Below are positions 24,348 through 32,773 of a stretch of DNA of 64,000 nucleotides, piece by piece. Under the pieces are notes generated by a model. It saw only the letters and a list, made by a program, of their open reading frames with translations, was not told where the DNA came from and ran no database searches. A program made the position numbers and the translations under genes. Every line of letters begins with the position of its first letter. Within the stretch, counting starts at the first letter, position 1. This stretch comes from JALZCH01 sp036387315 (GTDB taxonomy: Bacteria > Acidobacteriota > Blastocatellia > Pyrinomonadales > Pyrinomonadaceae): the NCBI GenBank assembly GCA_036387315.1, contig DASVTY010000094.1:35786-99785 (forward strand). The letters run 5' to 3'.

Positions 24348-25514
24348 ATGAACATCGGAATTACAGTTTATCCGAGCTTCGGCGGGAGTGGAATCGTCGG
24401 TTCGGAATTGGGAAAAGAATTGGCGGCGCGCGGTCACACGGTTCATTTTATCGCTTCGGCTGTTCCGTCGCGCGGACTCCAACTCAGCGAGCGTATTCGA
24501 TTTCACGAAGTCGAAATGATGTCGTATCCGCTGTTCGAGCATCAGCCGTACACGCTGGCTCTGGCGACGAAAATGGCGACCGTCGCGCGTTCGGAAAATC
24601 TCGATTTATTGCACGTTCATTACGCAATTCCGCACTCGATCAGCGCGATTCTCGCCCGTGAATCTATCAAACAGCGGCGTTATCTGCCAGTGATTACAAC
24701 TCTGCACGGAACGGATATTACGCTCGTCGGTTCTGACCGCTCGTATTTGCCGATTACGCGCTATGCGATTTCCGAATCGGACGGAGTAACGAGCGTTTCG
24801 CGTTTTTTGAAAGAAGCGACGATTCAGATGTTCGATTACGACGAAATCGAAGTCATTCCGAATTTTATCTGCGCCGAAGCGTATTCGCGCCACGAAGATT
24901 CGCCGATTCACAGGCAGTTTGCGCCGAACGGCGAAAAATTGCTGACGCACGTTTCAAACTTTCGCCCGGTCAAACGCCCGCTCGATTGCGTCGAAATTTT
25001 CGCCCGCGTTTTAAACAAAGGAATCAAAGCCAGACTTTTAATGGTCGGCGACGGACCGGAGCGTTCCGCAACGCAGCATCGGGCGGAAAAATTAGGAATC
25101 GCCGCACATTGTTCGTTCGTCGGCAAACAGGGACAAATTAACGATTATCTGGGCATTTCCGACGTTTTGCTGCTGCCTTCGGAACAGGAATCTTTCGGTC
25201 TTGTGGCTCTCGAAGCTATGGCTTGCGAAGTTCCGGTCATCGCGTCGCGCGTCGGCGGAATCCCGGAAGTCGTGACCGACGGCGAGACCGGATTTTTGAG
25301 CGAAATCGGCAACGTCGAAAAAATGAGCGAAGACGCCGCGCGGATTTTATCCGACGACGATTTGCGCCGCGAAATGGGCGGAAGAGCTAGAAAGTCCGCT
25401 ATCGCGCGTTATTCGACCGAGTTAGTGATTCCGAAATACATAGAATTTTATGAGCGAGTCCTCCAGCGCAGCCAGAGCGAGCGAAATCCAGCCGCAAACG
25501 GAAACAATTTTTGA
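24348..25514 (+). CDS. bshA: N-acetyl-alpha-D-glucosaminyl L-malate synthase (bacillithiol pathway)
   Basis: 388 residues, GT-B glycosyltransferase (family 4). The N-terminus ITVYPSFGGSGIVGSELGKE and the HVHYAIPHSISAILAR segment are diagnostic of BshA, which links L-malate to GlcNAc from UDP-GlcNAc as the first step of bacillithiol synthesis. EQESFGLVALEAMACEVPVI is the donor-binding motif. Its last 65 nt overlap the start of the endonuclease gene. Bacillithiol would be the low-molecular-weight thiol in this organism (inference). Confidence 0.92.
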   Translation: MNIGITVYPSFGGSGIVGSELGKELAARGHTVHFIASAVPSRGLQLSERIRFHEVEMMSYPLFEHQPYTLALATKMATVARSENLDLLHVHYAIPHSISAILARESIKQRRYLPVITTLHGTDITLVGSDRSYLPITRYAISESDGVTSVSRFLKEATIQMFDYDEIEVIPNFICAEAYSRHEDSPIHRQFAPNGEKLLTHVSNFRPVKRPLDCVEIFARVLNKGIKARLLMVGDGPERSATQHRAEKLGIAAHCSFVGKQGQINDYLGISDVLLLPSEQESFGLVALEAMACEVPVIASRVGGIPEVVTDGETGFLSEIGNVEKMSEDAARILSDDDLRREMGGRARKSAIARYSTELVIPKYIEFYERVLQRSQSERNPAANGNNF

Positions 25515-26169
25515 AGAAAAGCCGCTTCGCTACATTATCCAAAACCTCGAAGCGACATTCGGCGAGCCGCATTTGAAATCAAAAAGCGCGCCGCTCGAAA
25601 TGCTCGTGCAAATAATTTTGTCGCAGGCAACGACCGACATTTTGAGCGCGCAAACCTTCGCGGCTTTGAAAAAGCGTTTTAAGACGTGGGAAAAAGTTTT
25701 GGCGGCGGACGAATCGGAAATTGCGGAAACAATAAAGCTCGGCGGTCTGGCAAATCAAAAATCGAAAGTCATTAAAAATTTGCTCGGTCAAATCAAAGAG
25801 CAGCACGGTTCGCTCGATTTAAATTTTTTGCACGATTTGCCAAATGGCGAAGCGGTCGAATATTTGCAGCAATTTCGCGGAATCGGACCAAAAACCGTCG
25901 CCTGTACGCTATTGTTTGCCTGTCACAAAGACGTTTTTCCGCTCGATACGCATATTTTTCGCGTTCTGCGCCGCGTCGGGATTGTGCCGAACAAATGTTC
26001 GGACGCGCGAGCGCACGAGATTCTGGACAAAATTGTTCCCGCAGGAAAATTTTATTCGCTGCACGTTAATTTGATTCGTCTGGGCAGAAAAATCTGTCGC
26101 CCGAAAGAACCGCTTTGCGAACGCTGTCCGATTGTTGAATACTGTGATTACGGCAGCAGCCGAATCTAA
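25450..26169 (+). CDS. nth: Endonuclease III-like DNA glycosylase/AP lyase
   Basis: 239 residues. HhH-GPD fold: helix-hairpin-helix FRGIGPKTVAC with the catalytic Lys, catalytic Asp in FPLDTHIFRV, and a [4Fe-4S] loop C216-x6-C223-x2-C226-x5-C232. It removes oxidised pyrimidines and nicks the AP site. ATG 25450 overlaps bshA by 65 nt, which is a long overlap; a later non-ATG start near LRYIIQNLEATFG cannot be excluded because the first ~25 residues are not conserved. Confidence 0.9.
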   Translation: MSESSSAARASEIQPQTETIFEEKPLRYIIQNLEATFGEPHLKSKSAPLEMLVQIILSQATTDILSAQTFAALKKRFKTWEKVLAADESEIAETIKLGGLANQKSKVIKNLLGQIKEQHGSLDLNFLHDLPNGEAVEYLQQFRGIGPKTVACTLLFACHKDVFPLDTHIFRVLRRVGIVPNKCSDARAHEILDKIVPAGKFYSLHVNLIRLGRKICRPKEPLCERCPIVEYCDYGSSRI

Positions 26170-26186
26170 ATTGAGAGAGAAAATTA

Positions 26187-26363
26187 ATGCCGATAAATCC
26201 AGAGCTTTTGGAAATTCTCGTGTGTCCGGCTTGCAAAAACAAAGTCGAGTTAAAGCCGGACGAAAGCGGTTTAAAATGCGTTTCCTGCAAGCGCGTTTAT
26301 CCGATTGTTGACGATATTCCGGTGATGCTTGTTGACGAAGCGAAAATCGAAGAATCCGCTTGA
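26187..26363 (+). CDS. Trm112-like/UPF0434 small zinc-ribbon protein
   Basis: 58 residues. MPINPELLEILVCPACKN is the hallmark N-terminus of the Trm112/YcaR family; a second CxxC (KCVSCKR) completes a possible zinc site, and YPIVDDIPVMLVDEA is the conserved C-terminal part. Trm112 proteins activate methyltransferases in other domains; the bacterial role is poorly known. AGAGAGAAA precedes the ATG. It sits between nth and the glycosyltransferase in one run. Confidence 0.87.
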   Translation: MPINPELLEILVCPACKNKVELKPDESGLKCVSCKRVYPIVDDIPVMLVDEAKIEESA

Positions 26364-26475
26364 GTGCGGAATGCGGAGCGCAGAGTGCGGAATGAATTGA
26401 ATAAAGTAAATAAATCAAGCGATGCGGAGATAAAAGAAATTACTTCGCATTCCGCATTCCGCATTCCGCATTGGG
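26364..26475. repeat. Inverted repeat of TGCGGAA heptamers at the 5' end of the glycosyltransferase gene
   Basis: Left part 26364-26395 carries TGCGGAA copies (GTGCGGAATGCGGAG, AGTGCGGAATG); right part 26445-26474 carries the complement CATTCCG repeated (CATTCCGCATTCCGCATTCC). About 50 nt lie between. It overlaps the likely translation start of the downstream gene. Confidence 0.85.
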
Positions 26476-27554
26476 AAAAAGTTCGCCGTGTGCTTGTCGT
26501 TCGGCTGCGATCAATCGGCGACACGGTTTTGACGACTCCGGCGCTCATCGCTTTGCGGCGTTTTTTACCCGACGCGCAGATTGATGTTTTGCTTGACGAT
26601 TGGGTGGTGCCGCTATTGGAAGATTTCGACGCAATAAACCACGTTTTTCCGGCTCCGACGAAAAAGACTAGAAAAGCGCCCGGCGGCGAATTGGTTTCGG
26701 CAAAAGATTTGTTTATTTTGCGGGCATTTACCGCCGGTTTGTTGCGGCAGAACAAATATGATGTCGCTTTCAATTTGCACGGCGGAGCGACCGCCGGTTT
26801 TTTTACATGGGCGAGCCGCGCAAAATACCGGGTCGGTTTCAAGAACTACCGCAATCGTTTTTTTTACAATATTCTCGCGCCTTCGGCTGCGGAGTTTTGG
26901 CGGCGGGAAAAAACGCATTCAGCCGAACAACAATTAGCTTTGCTGGGCTGGACGGGCGTTCCGGTCGCCGACAGACCCAAAACTCGTTTGACGGTGAAAC
27001 CTGAGTTGGAAGATTTCGCCGCCCGCATTTTTCGTCAATACGAAATTGATGAGAATTACCCGTTTGCGTTGATTCATCCGGTATCGGTTTTTGCGACGAA
27101 ACAATGGGCGGTAGAGAATTTTGCCGCCGTCGTGAAGCATTTGTATGATCGCGGAATTATTTCGGTCGCAGTCGGGACGAAAGACGATCTGCCGACGTTG
27201 ATGGAACTGTTTGATAAATCGCCGCTCGCGGTTTTGCTGCACGACAAAACTTTGCCGGAGATTACGGCAATGGCGGCGAAAGCGAAAATTTTCGTCGGCA
27301 ACGACAGCGGCATCGCGCATATTGCGGCTGCCGTCAACACGCCCTCGGTCGTCGTTTTCGGTTCGTCAAACGTCGAGCATTGGCGTCCGTGGACTGACGC
27401 GCCGCACGAAGTCGTCACGGAAAATCTGCCGTGCGCGCCGTGCGCCGGTTATAAATGCGCGGAGTTTGACGAGCCGCAGTGTATTCGACGAATAACGGTC
27501 GAGCGCGTTACTGCGGCTGTCGAGAGAGTTTTAACTAAAAGCGGTCTCGGTTAG
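26364..27554 (+). CDS. Glycosyltransferase family 9 (heptosyltransferase-like)
   Basis: 396 residues if started at GTG 26364, immediately after the previous stop. The first ~37 residues (MRNAERRVRNELNKVNKSS .. AFRIPH) are translated from an inverted repeat and are not part of the family; the conserved domain begins at VRRVLVVRLRSIGDTVLTTPAL, so a start at an internal GTG near 26488 is an alternative. C-terminal FVGNDSGIAHIAAAVNTPSV is the nucleotide-sugar motif. It likely adds heptose or a similar sugar to lipopolysaccharide core at the inner membrane. Confidence 0.88.
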   Translation: MRNAERRVRNELNKVNKSSDAEIKEITSHSAFRIPHWEKVRRVLVVRLRSIGDTVLTTPALIALRRFLPDAQIDVLLDDWVVPLLEDFDAINHVFPAPTKKTRKAPGGELVSAKDLFILRAFTAGLLRQNKYDVAFNLHGGATAGFFTWASRAKYRVGFKNYRNRFFYNILAPSAAEFWRREKTHSAEQQLALLGWTGVPVADRPKTRLTVKPELEDFAARIFRQYEIDENYPFALIHPVSVFATKQWAVENFAAVVKHLYDRGIISVAVGTKDDLPTLMELFDKSPLAVLLHDKTLPEITAMAAKAKIFVGNDSGIAHIAAAVNTPSVVVFGSSNVEHWRPWTDAPHEVVTENLPCAPCAGYKCAEFDEPQCIRRITVERVTAAVERVLTKSGLG

Positions 27555-27985
27555 CGAGAAGCGTCTGCCGGCAAACCGTCGCTGTTTCTCGCTACAAAGC
27601 CGAAATAAGCTGCAATCAGTGCACTTCCGGCGTGAAGAATAATATCGAAGCCGTGAATCGGAACTAAACCGAAAAGCGTTTTAGTTCCTTCGATCAATCC
27701 GAGAATCGTCAGCAGACCATAAACAACCGCCAAACCTTGCGCGTAAAGACGCGAACCGCCGATACTTCTCGAAGCCACCAAACCCCAGATTCCGATTAAG
27801 ATATGAACGATGTTGTGCAGCACGTTGACCGGAAACAACCCCAACAATAAACCGTGCGATGTGTCAACGTTAACCGGACGCGCCGCGTGCAGCGCGTCAT
27901 GCCCCCAGGACGCGCCGGGAATAAATCCCAAAATGCCGACCAGCAAATAAATCACGCCAAAAATTAACGCAAATTTTCGTATCAT
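27551..27985 (-). CDS. DUF4383-family membrane protein
   Basis: 144 residues with four hydrophobic helices and the DUF4383 pattern (FGVIYLLVGILGFIPG, NVLHNIVHILIGIWGL, IILHAGSALIAAYFGF) including conserved HNxxH. Function unknown. Convergent with the glycosyltransferase gene, sharing 4 nt at the stop codons. AGGAGG lies 7 nt before the ATG. Confidence 0.83.
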   Translation of the reverse strand: MIRKFALIFGVIYLLVGILGFIPGASWGHDALHAARPVNVDTSHGLLLGLFPVNVLHNIVHILIGIWGLVASRSIGGSRLYAQGLAVVYGLLTILGLIEGTKTLFGLVPIHGFDIILHAGSALIAAYFGFVARNSDGLPADASR

Positions 27986-28086
27986 TTGTTTTGCCTCCTA
28001 AGATTTTGCACTCTTTATAGCACTATTTGGCAGCTTTTCAAACAATTTTTTGCATTTACCGTTTCTTTCGGAAGTCGGCTTGTTTC

Positions 28087-28115
28087 TTGACACTTTGCGC
28101 TCAGGAATTTATCAT
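28087..28115 (+). promoter_or_regulatory. Promoter of the ffh-rpsP-...-rnhB operon
   Basis: TTGACA at 28087-28092 and TATCAT at 28110-28115 with a 17-bp spacer, 35 nt before the ffh ATG. Close to the sigma-70 consensus. Confidence 0.7.
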
Positions 28116-28150
28116 CAAAGTTTCGCCTCTGTTGGCTGAAGTGTATTGTT

Positions 28151-29674
28151 ATGTTCGAGTCGCTGTCAGACAAATTAAAACGAACTCTGAAAAACCTGCG
28201 CGGTGAAGGCAAGCTCACGCCCGCGCACGTTGACGCCGCTTTGCGCGAAATTCGGATGGCTTTGCTCGAAGCCGACGTGAATTACAAAGTCGCCAAAGAT
28301 TTTATCCAGCGCGTTAAGGAAAAAGCCGAAGGACAGGACGTTTGGCAGGATTTAAAACCGCACGAGCAGGTCGTCAAAATTGTTTACGACGAGCTGGTCG
28401 AGATTTTAGGCGGAACTTCGTCGCGGCTGGTTTTTACGAAAACGATTCCGAACGTAGTGATGGTTGTCGGTTTGCAGGGGTCGGGTAAAACGACTTCGAC
28501 CGGCAAAATCGCGATGTGGCTGCGGAAAAATCAGGAACGCAAAACGATGGTCGTGTCGGTTGACGTTTATCGTCCCGCCGCGCGCGAGCAGTTGAAAGTT
28601 GTGGCGAACGCGACCGGAACGGCGGTTTTTGACGACCGCTCGATAACAGAGCCGCTCGAAATCGTCCAAAAAGCAATTCAGCAGGCGCAGCAAACCGGAT
28701 ACGACACGCTGTTGATTGACACTGCCGGGCGTCTTGCGATTGACGATGTATTGATGACCGAGCTTGAGGAAATCAAGCGAGTCTCCCGTCCGGTCGAAGT
28801 TTTGTTTGTCGCCGACGCAATGATCGGGCAGGACGCCGTTAAAACTGCCGAAGAATTTCATCGCCGAGTCGGAATTTCCGGTGTCGTATTGACGAAAATG
28901 GACGGCGACGCTCGCGGCGGCGCGGCGCTTTCGATTAATGAAGTTACGGGACAGCCCGTGAAATTTGTCGGCGTCGGCGAAAAATACGACGCGATTGAGC
29001 CGTTTTATCCGGATCGAATCGCCCAGAGAATTCTCGGAATGGGCGACGTTTTGACGCTGATCGAGCAAGTCCAGGACAAAATGGACGAGGACGAGGCGCA
29101 GCGGCAAATCGAGAAAATGTCGAAAAACGAGTTTACGCTCGAAGATTTTCGCGCCCAACTCGGACAATTTAAAAAGCTCGGCTCGATGTCGAAATTGATG
29201 AAAATGCTTCCCGAACAGCTTTTGGGCGGAATGGGAATGCCGGAATTGACCGACGAGCAGACAGAACAAATCGAAGCGCAGATGAAGCGCACCGAAGCAA
29301 TCATTGATTCGATGACGCGCACTGAGCGCAACAATTACAAAATCATTGACGCCAGCCGCAAGACTCGCATCGCCAAAGGTTCGGGAACAACGATTCACGA
29401 CGTGAATATGCTTTTAAAGCAATACACTGAAATGCGCCAGATGATGTCGCAGATGAATCGTTCGGGTTTGTTCAAACAAGCGCTCGGCGGAATGGGCGGC
29501 GGAATGATGAATAAATTAGGCGGAATGTTCGGAGGCGGAGGCGGAATGCCTTCAATGCCGGGCATGGGCGGCGGACTCGGCGGTTTGCTCGGGGGCGGAA
29601 TGCCCGACGGAAATGGAAACGGCGAGCCGCAAAATCGAGTTAAAAAGAAGAAAAGACACAAGAAAAAACGGTAA
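28151..29674 (+). CDS. ffh: Signal recognition particle GTPase
   Basis: 507 residues, longer than the usual ~450. N domain at 1-90; G domain with P-loop GLQGSGKTT at 107-115, DTAGR and TKMDGDARGG; Met-rich M domain from ~300 that binds SRP RNA and signal peptides. The tail from ~440 is a Gly/Met-rich stretch (GGMGGGMMNKLGGMFGGG) ending in VKKKKRHKKKR. It brings ribosomes with membrane-protein nascent chains to FtsY. It is the first gene of the operon that continues with rpsP after a repeat element. Confidence 0.96.
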   Translation: MFESLSDKLKRTLKNLRGEGKLTPAHVDAALREIRMALLEADVNYKVAKDFIQRVKEKAEGQDVWQDLKPHEQVVKIVYDELVEILGGTSSRLVFTKTIPNVVMVVGLQGSGKTTSTGKIAMWLRKNQERKTMVVSVDVYRPAAREQLKVVANATGTAVFDDRSITEPLEIVQKAIQQAQQTGYDTLLIDTAGRLAIDDVLMTELEEIKRVSRPVEVLFVADAMIGQDAVKTAEEFHRRVGISGVVLTKMDGDARGGAALSINEVTGQPVKFVGVGEKYDAIEPFYPDRIAQRILGMGDVLTLIEQVQDKMDEDEAQRQIEKMSKNEFTLEDFRAQLGQFKKLGSMSKLMKMLPEQLLGGMGMPELTDEQTEQIEAQMKRTEAIIDSMTRTERNNYKIIDASRKTRIAKGSGTTIHDVNMLLKQYTEMRQMMSQMNRSGLFKQALGGMGGGMMNKLGGMFGGGGGMPSMPGMGGGLGGLLGGGMPDGNGNGEPQNRVKKKKRHKKKR

Positions 29675-29746
29675 TAAGTAATTAGTAATAAGTAATTAGT
29701 TTAATTAGTTGCTTATTACTAATTACTTATTACTAATTACTTACTA
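29672..29746. repeat. Inverted repeat of TAATAAGTAATTAG words between ffh and rpsP
   Basis: Left arm 29672-29699 and right arm 29714-29746 are made of TAATTAG/TAATAAG words and their complements, with a ~14-nt loop. It starts in the ffh stop codon and ends 10 nt before the rpsP ATG; no Shine-Dalgarno sequence is left between it and the start. Confidence 0.88.
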
Positions 29747-29756
29747 CTAGAAAAAT

Positions 29757-30026
29757 ATGTTAGGAATCAGCTTGATGCGCATGGGCGCGAAGAAAAAACC
29801 GTTTTACCGTATTGTGGTGAAAGAAAAACGCTCAAAGCGCGACGGCGCATATTTGGAAAACGTCGGCACTTATAATCCGATGACCAATCCGGCGACCGTT
29901 GATTTGAAACACGAACGGATTCAGTATTGGATTTCAGTCGGCGCGCAGCCGACCGAAACAGTAGCCAGCTTGATTAAACACAATCCGGCTGCGGCTATTG
30001 AAACAACCGAAACAACAACGGCTTAA
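29757..30026 (+). CDS. rpsP: 30S ribosomal protein S16
   Basis: 89 residues; SLMRMGAKKKPFYRIVVKEKR is the S16 signature and the length is normal. It joins the 5' domain of 16S rRNA. Linked to khpA by a TAATG stop/start overlap. The repeat element upstream leaves no clear ribosome site. Confidence 0.96.
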   Translation: MLGISLMRMGAKKKPFYRIVVKEKRSKRDGAYLENVGTYNPMTNPATVDLKHERIQYWISVGAQPTETVASLIKHNPAAAIETTETTTA

Positions 30027-30256
30027 TGCGAGAAGCGGTCGAAAATCTGGTCAAAATGCTCGTCAGCGAGCCTGAAGCGGTCGAAGTCGGCGAATCGGAA
30101 GATCGCGGCGCGACCCGAATCAGCGTGCGCGTCGCCTCCGGCGATATGGGCAAACTGATCGGGCGCGACGGGCGAACAATTCGCGCTCTTCGTTCAATTT
30201 TGCACGCCGTCAGCCAGAAACAAGGGAGACGTTACGTGCTTGATGTGGTCGAGTGA
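30026..30256 (+). CDS. khpA: KH-domain RNA-binding protein KhpA
   Basis: 76 residues, single type-II KH domain with the GKLIGRDGRTIRALRSIL GxxG loop. KhpA (UPF0109) pairs with KhpB in other bacteria to bind many RNAs. The position between rpsP and rimM is the conserved genomic site. It overlaps rpsP by 1 nt and rimM by 4 nt, so translation is coupled. Confidence 0.93.
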   Translation: MREAVENLVKMLVSEPEAVEVGESEDRGATRISVRVASGDMGKLIGRDGRTIRALRSILHAVSQKQGRRYVLDVVE

Positions 30257-30777
30257 ACGAAGAACTCGTTGCAATTGCCAAATTGACCAGAACGCGGGGC
30301 TTGCGCGGTGAGCTGGTTGCGGACGTTTTGACCGATTTTCCCGAACGGTTTGAAGAAACTGAAACCGTTTTGGCGATTAAACCGAATGGCGAAAGAGCTG
30401 AATTAAAGCTCGAAAAGCATTGGTTTCAAAAAGACAGAGTTGTTTTGAAATTTGTCGGAATTGATTCGATTGAAGCGGCTGAGGAATTTATTAACTCCGA
30501 GATTTGCGTTCCCGAATCGGAAGCTGTCGAGCTGGAAGAAGACGAGTTTTTCGACTGGCAGCTTGCGGGCTGCCGGGTTGAAACGATTAACGGTGAGCGA
30601 ATCGGAACGGTTCGCGAAGTAATGCGGACGGGCGGCACGGAGATTCTCGTTGTTGACAGCGAGGCGGACGCCGGAAAAGATTTTTTAATTCCGTTTGCAA
30701 ACGATATTTGTGTTGAAGCGGACGTTGAAAACAAGCTGATTCGGGTTGATTTGCCCGAAGGCTTGTTGGAATTTTGA
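30253..30777 (+). CDS. rimM: 16S rRNA processing protein RimM
   Basis: 174 residues from GTG 30253. N-terminal RimM domain (VAIAKLTRTRGLRGELVADV) and C-terminal PRC-barrel (FFDWQLAGCRVETINGERIG .. IRVDLPEGLLEF). It assists 30S head maturation and binds S19. It overlaps khpA. Confidence 0.95.
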   Translation: MNEELVAIAKLTRTRGLRGELVADVLTDFPERFEETETVLAIKPNGERAELKLEKHWFQKDRVVLKFVGIDSIEAAEEFINSEICVPESEAVELEEDEFFDWQLAGCRVETINGERIGTVREVMRTGGTEILVVDSEADAGKDFLIPFANDICVEADVENKLIRVDLPEGLLEF

Positions 30778-30781
30778 AAAA

Positions 30782-31498
30782 TTGCGGATTGATGTTCTGA
30801 CAATATTTCCAGAGTTTTTCCGCGAGGTCTTTGATTTTGGAATCATTCGGCGCGCTCGCGCGGCTGGAATTGTTGAGATAAACGCGCTGGATTTGCGCGA
30901 ATATGCTCACAACAAACACAAAATGACCGACGACCGACCGTTTGGCGGCGGCGACGGAATGGTGATGAAGCCCGAACCGATTTTCGCCGCGATTGAAAGT
31001 TTGACCGGCACGATTGAGCGAGAAAATTATCCGGCTGGAACACAAGTGGTTTTGCTGACACCACAGGGAAAAGTTTTCAAACAAGCTGTGGCGCGCGAAT
31101 TTGTTGAAAACGCAAATCACCTGATTTTGATTTGCGGTCGTTATGAAGGCGTTGACGAAAGAGTTAATGACGCTCTTGTGACGGATGAAATCTCGATTGG
31201 AGATTACGTGCTTTCGGGCGGCGAACCGGCGGCGATTGTTGTGGTTGACGCTTTGACAAGATTGATTCCCGGGGCTTTGGGAAGCGAAACGAGCGCCGCG
31301 AACGATTCGTTTGAAAATGATTTATTGGATTGCCCGCATTACACGCGCCCGGCGGATTTTCAGGGAATGCGAGTGCCGGAAGTTTTATTAAACGGCAATC
31401 ACGCCGAAATCGAAAAATGGCGGCGGCAAAAGGCTTTAGAAAAAACAGTTAAAAATCGCCCGGATTTGCTGGCGGATTTATTGGAGACAGAGAAATGA
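30782..31498 (+). CDS. trmD: tRNA (guanine-N1)-methyltransferase
   Basis: 238 residues from TTG 30782, which gives the family N-terminus (M/L)RIDVLTIFPEFF; a TTG at 30746 inside rimM is in frame but would add unrelated residues. SPOUT fold with trefoil-knot motifs LILICGRYEGVDERV and ISIGDYVLSGGEPAA. It methylates G37 of tRNAs with a G at position 36, preventing frameshifts. Four nt after rimM; overlaps rplS by 4 nt. Confidence 0.95.
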   Translation: MRIDVLTIFPEFFREVFDFGIIRRARAAGIVEINALDLREYAHNKHKMTDDRPFGGGDGMVMKPEPIFAAIESLTGTIERENYPAGTQVVLLTPQGKVFKQAVAREFVENANHLILICGRYEGVDERVNDALVTDEISIGDYVLSGGEPAAIVVVDALTRLIPGALGSETSAANDSFENDLLDCPHYTRPADFQGMRVPEVLLNGNHAEIEKWRRQKALEKTVKNRPDLLADLLETEK

Positions 31499-31890
31499 AC
31501 AAATTAGATATAGTTGAAAACACACAATTAAGAACCAACATTCCCGATTTTCAGCCGGGCGACACGGTTCGCATCCACGTTCGCATCAAGGAATCGGAAA
31601 CCAAAGAGCGTTTGCAGGCATTTGAAGGCGTTTGCATCGCGCGCAAACACGGCGGCGTCCGCGAAACGATTACGGTTCGCAAAGTCGGCGCGGGCGGCAT
31701 CGGCGTCGAGCGCATTTTCCCGCTTCACGCGACCATTATTGACCACATTGATGTGGTTCGTCGCGGTCGCGTCCGCCGCGCCAAGCTTTATTATCTGCGT
31801 AATTTGCGTGGAAAAGCGGCGCGCATTAAAGAACTCGATACACGCGCCAGAGATGCGGCTCGAAAAGCCGCTGCCGAAGCGAATAAATAA
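31495..31890 (+). CDS. rplS: 50S ribosomal protein L19
   Basis: 131 residues; FQPGDTVRIHVRIKE, ERLQAFEGVCIARK and VGAGGIGVERIFPLH are L19 signatures. Lys/Arg-rich C-terminus, slightly longer than E. coli L19 (115). It sits at the subunit interface. ATGA overlap with trmD. Confidence 0.96.
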   Translation: MNKLDIVENTQLRTNIPDFQPGDTVRIHVRIKESETKERLQAFEGVCIARKHGGVRETITVRKVGAGGIGVERIFPLHATIIDHIDVVRRGRVRRAKLYYLRNLRGKAARIKELDTRARDAARKAAAEANK

Positions 31891-32502
31891 ATGGCGGTCG
31901 GCTTGCTGTTTGAGACGGAAGCGAAATCAAAAGGCTTTCGCTTCGTCGCCGGAGTTGATGAAGTCGGGCGCGGCTGTCTCGCAGGCTGCGTAGTTGCCGC
32001 TGCGGTCGTGCTCGATTTGGAAAAGCCTTTGCCCGAAGGTTTGAACGACTCGAAAAAGCTCTCGGCGAAACGGCGCGAAAAGATTGCCGAAGAAATTCGC
32101 CAAACGGCTTTGTGCTATTCAATCGCGCAGGTCGAAGCCGACGAGATTGACCGCATCAACATTCTGCAAGCCACCAAAAAAGCGATGATTTCAGCCGTTG
32201 CGGGATTAAATCCGGCGGCTGATTTTGTTTTAATTGACGCCGTTCAGTTAAACGATTGTCGCCTGCCCCAAAAATCAATCATCGGCGGCGATGCGGTTTC
32301 GGCTTCGATTGCCGCCGCTTCTGTCATCGCCAAAGTTTACCGTGACAATTTAATGCGCGAATTGGACGCCGTTTATCCCGCATACGGTTTCGCCAAACAC
32401 GCCGGTTACGGGACGAAAGCGCATTTTGAAGCACTCCGCACGCACGGCGCTTGCCAGATTCATCGCAAATCTTTCAGAGGCGTTTTGCCTGTAAATTTAT
32501 AA
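31891..32502 (+). CDS. rnhB: Ribonuclease HII
   Basis: 203 residues. VAGVDEVGRGCLAGCVVAAAV carries the first catalytic D and E; further acidic residues lie in DFVLIDAVQ and AKVYRDNLM. It removes ribonucleotides and RNA primers from DNA. It starts immediately after the rplS stop, continuing the operon. Confidence 0.94.
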   Translation: MAVGLLFETEAKSKGFRFVAGVDEVGRGCLAGCVVAAAVVLDLEKPLPEGLNDSKKLSAKRREKIAEEIRQTALCYSIAQVEADEIDRINILQATKKAMISAVAGLNPAADFVLIDAVQLNDCRLPQKSIIGGDAVSASIAAASVIAKVYRDNLMRELDAVYPAYGFAKHAGYGTKAHFEALRTHGACQIHRKSFRGVLPVNL

Positions 32503-32506
32503 AAAT

Positions 32507-32722
32507 ATGTCCAAAGTCGAAGTGATCGTTAAAGTTGAAGATTCGTCGGCAGATAAAATGTCGGATATTGCGCGACAATGCGAGCAGGCTGGAATGCGCG
32601 TCGGGCAGCAGATGAAATCGCTCGGAATGATTTCCGGCGAGGTCGAACGCGCGAATATCGGCAAGCTCGAACGGATTCGCGGCGTCGCTTATGTTGAGGA
32701 ATCGCGCGAGATTAAGCTGTAA
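32507..32722 (+). CDS. Small ferredoxin-fold-like protein, 71 residues
   Basis: Starts 4 nt after rnhB. Sequence pattern VEVIVKVEDSSADKMSDIAR .. AGMRVGQQMKSLGMISGEVE .. IRGVAYVEESREIKL is beta-alpha-beta-beta-alpha-beta-like and resembles short proteins related to the I9 propeptide fold or those labelled ketohydroxyglutarate aldolase. No catalytic residues are evident. Function unknown. Confidence 0.7.
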   Translation: MSKVEVIVKVEDSSADKMSDIARQCEQAGMRVGQQMKSLGMISGEVERANIGKLERIRGVAYVEESREIKL

Positions 32723-32773
32723 ATTGTCCGCATTTCGTTTAACCGGCGCGTTTGTTGTAATCTTCTGGAAAGA

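Noticed and set aside
28406..29398. 330-codon open frame antisense to ffh
   Set aside because: Composition (Arg/Phe/His-rich) and lack of motifs mark it as a shadow of ffh.
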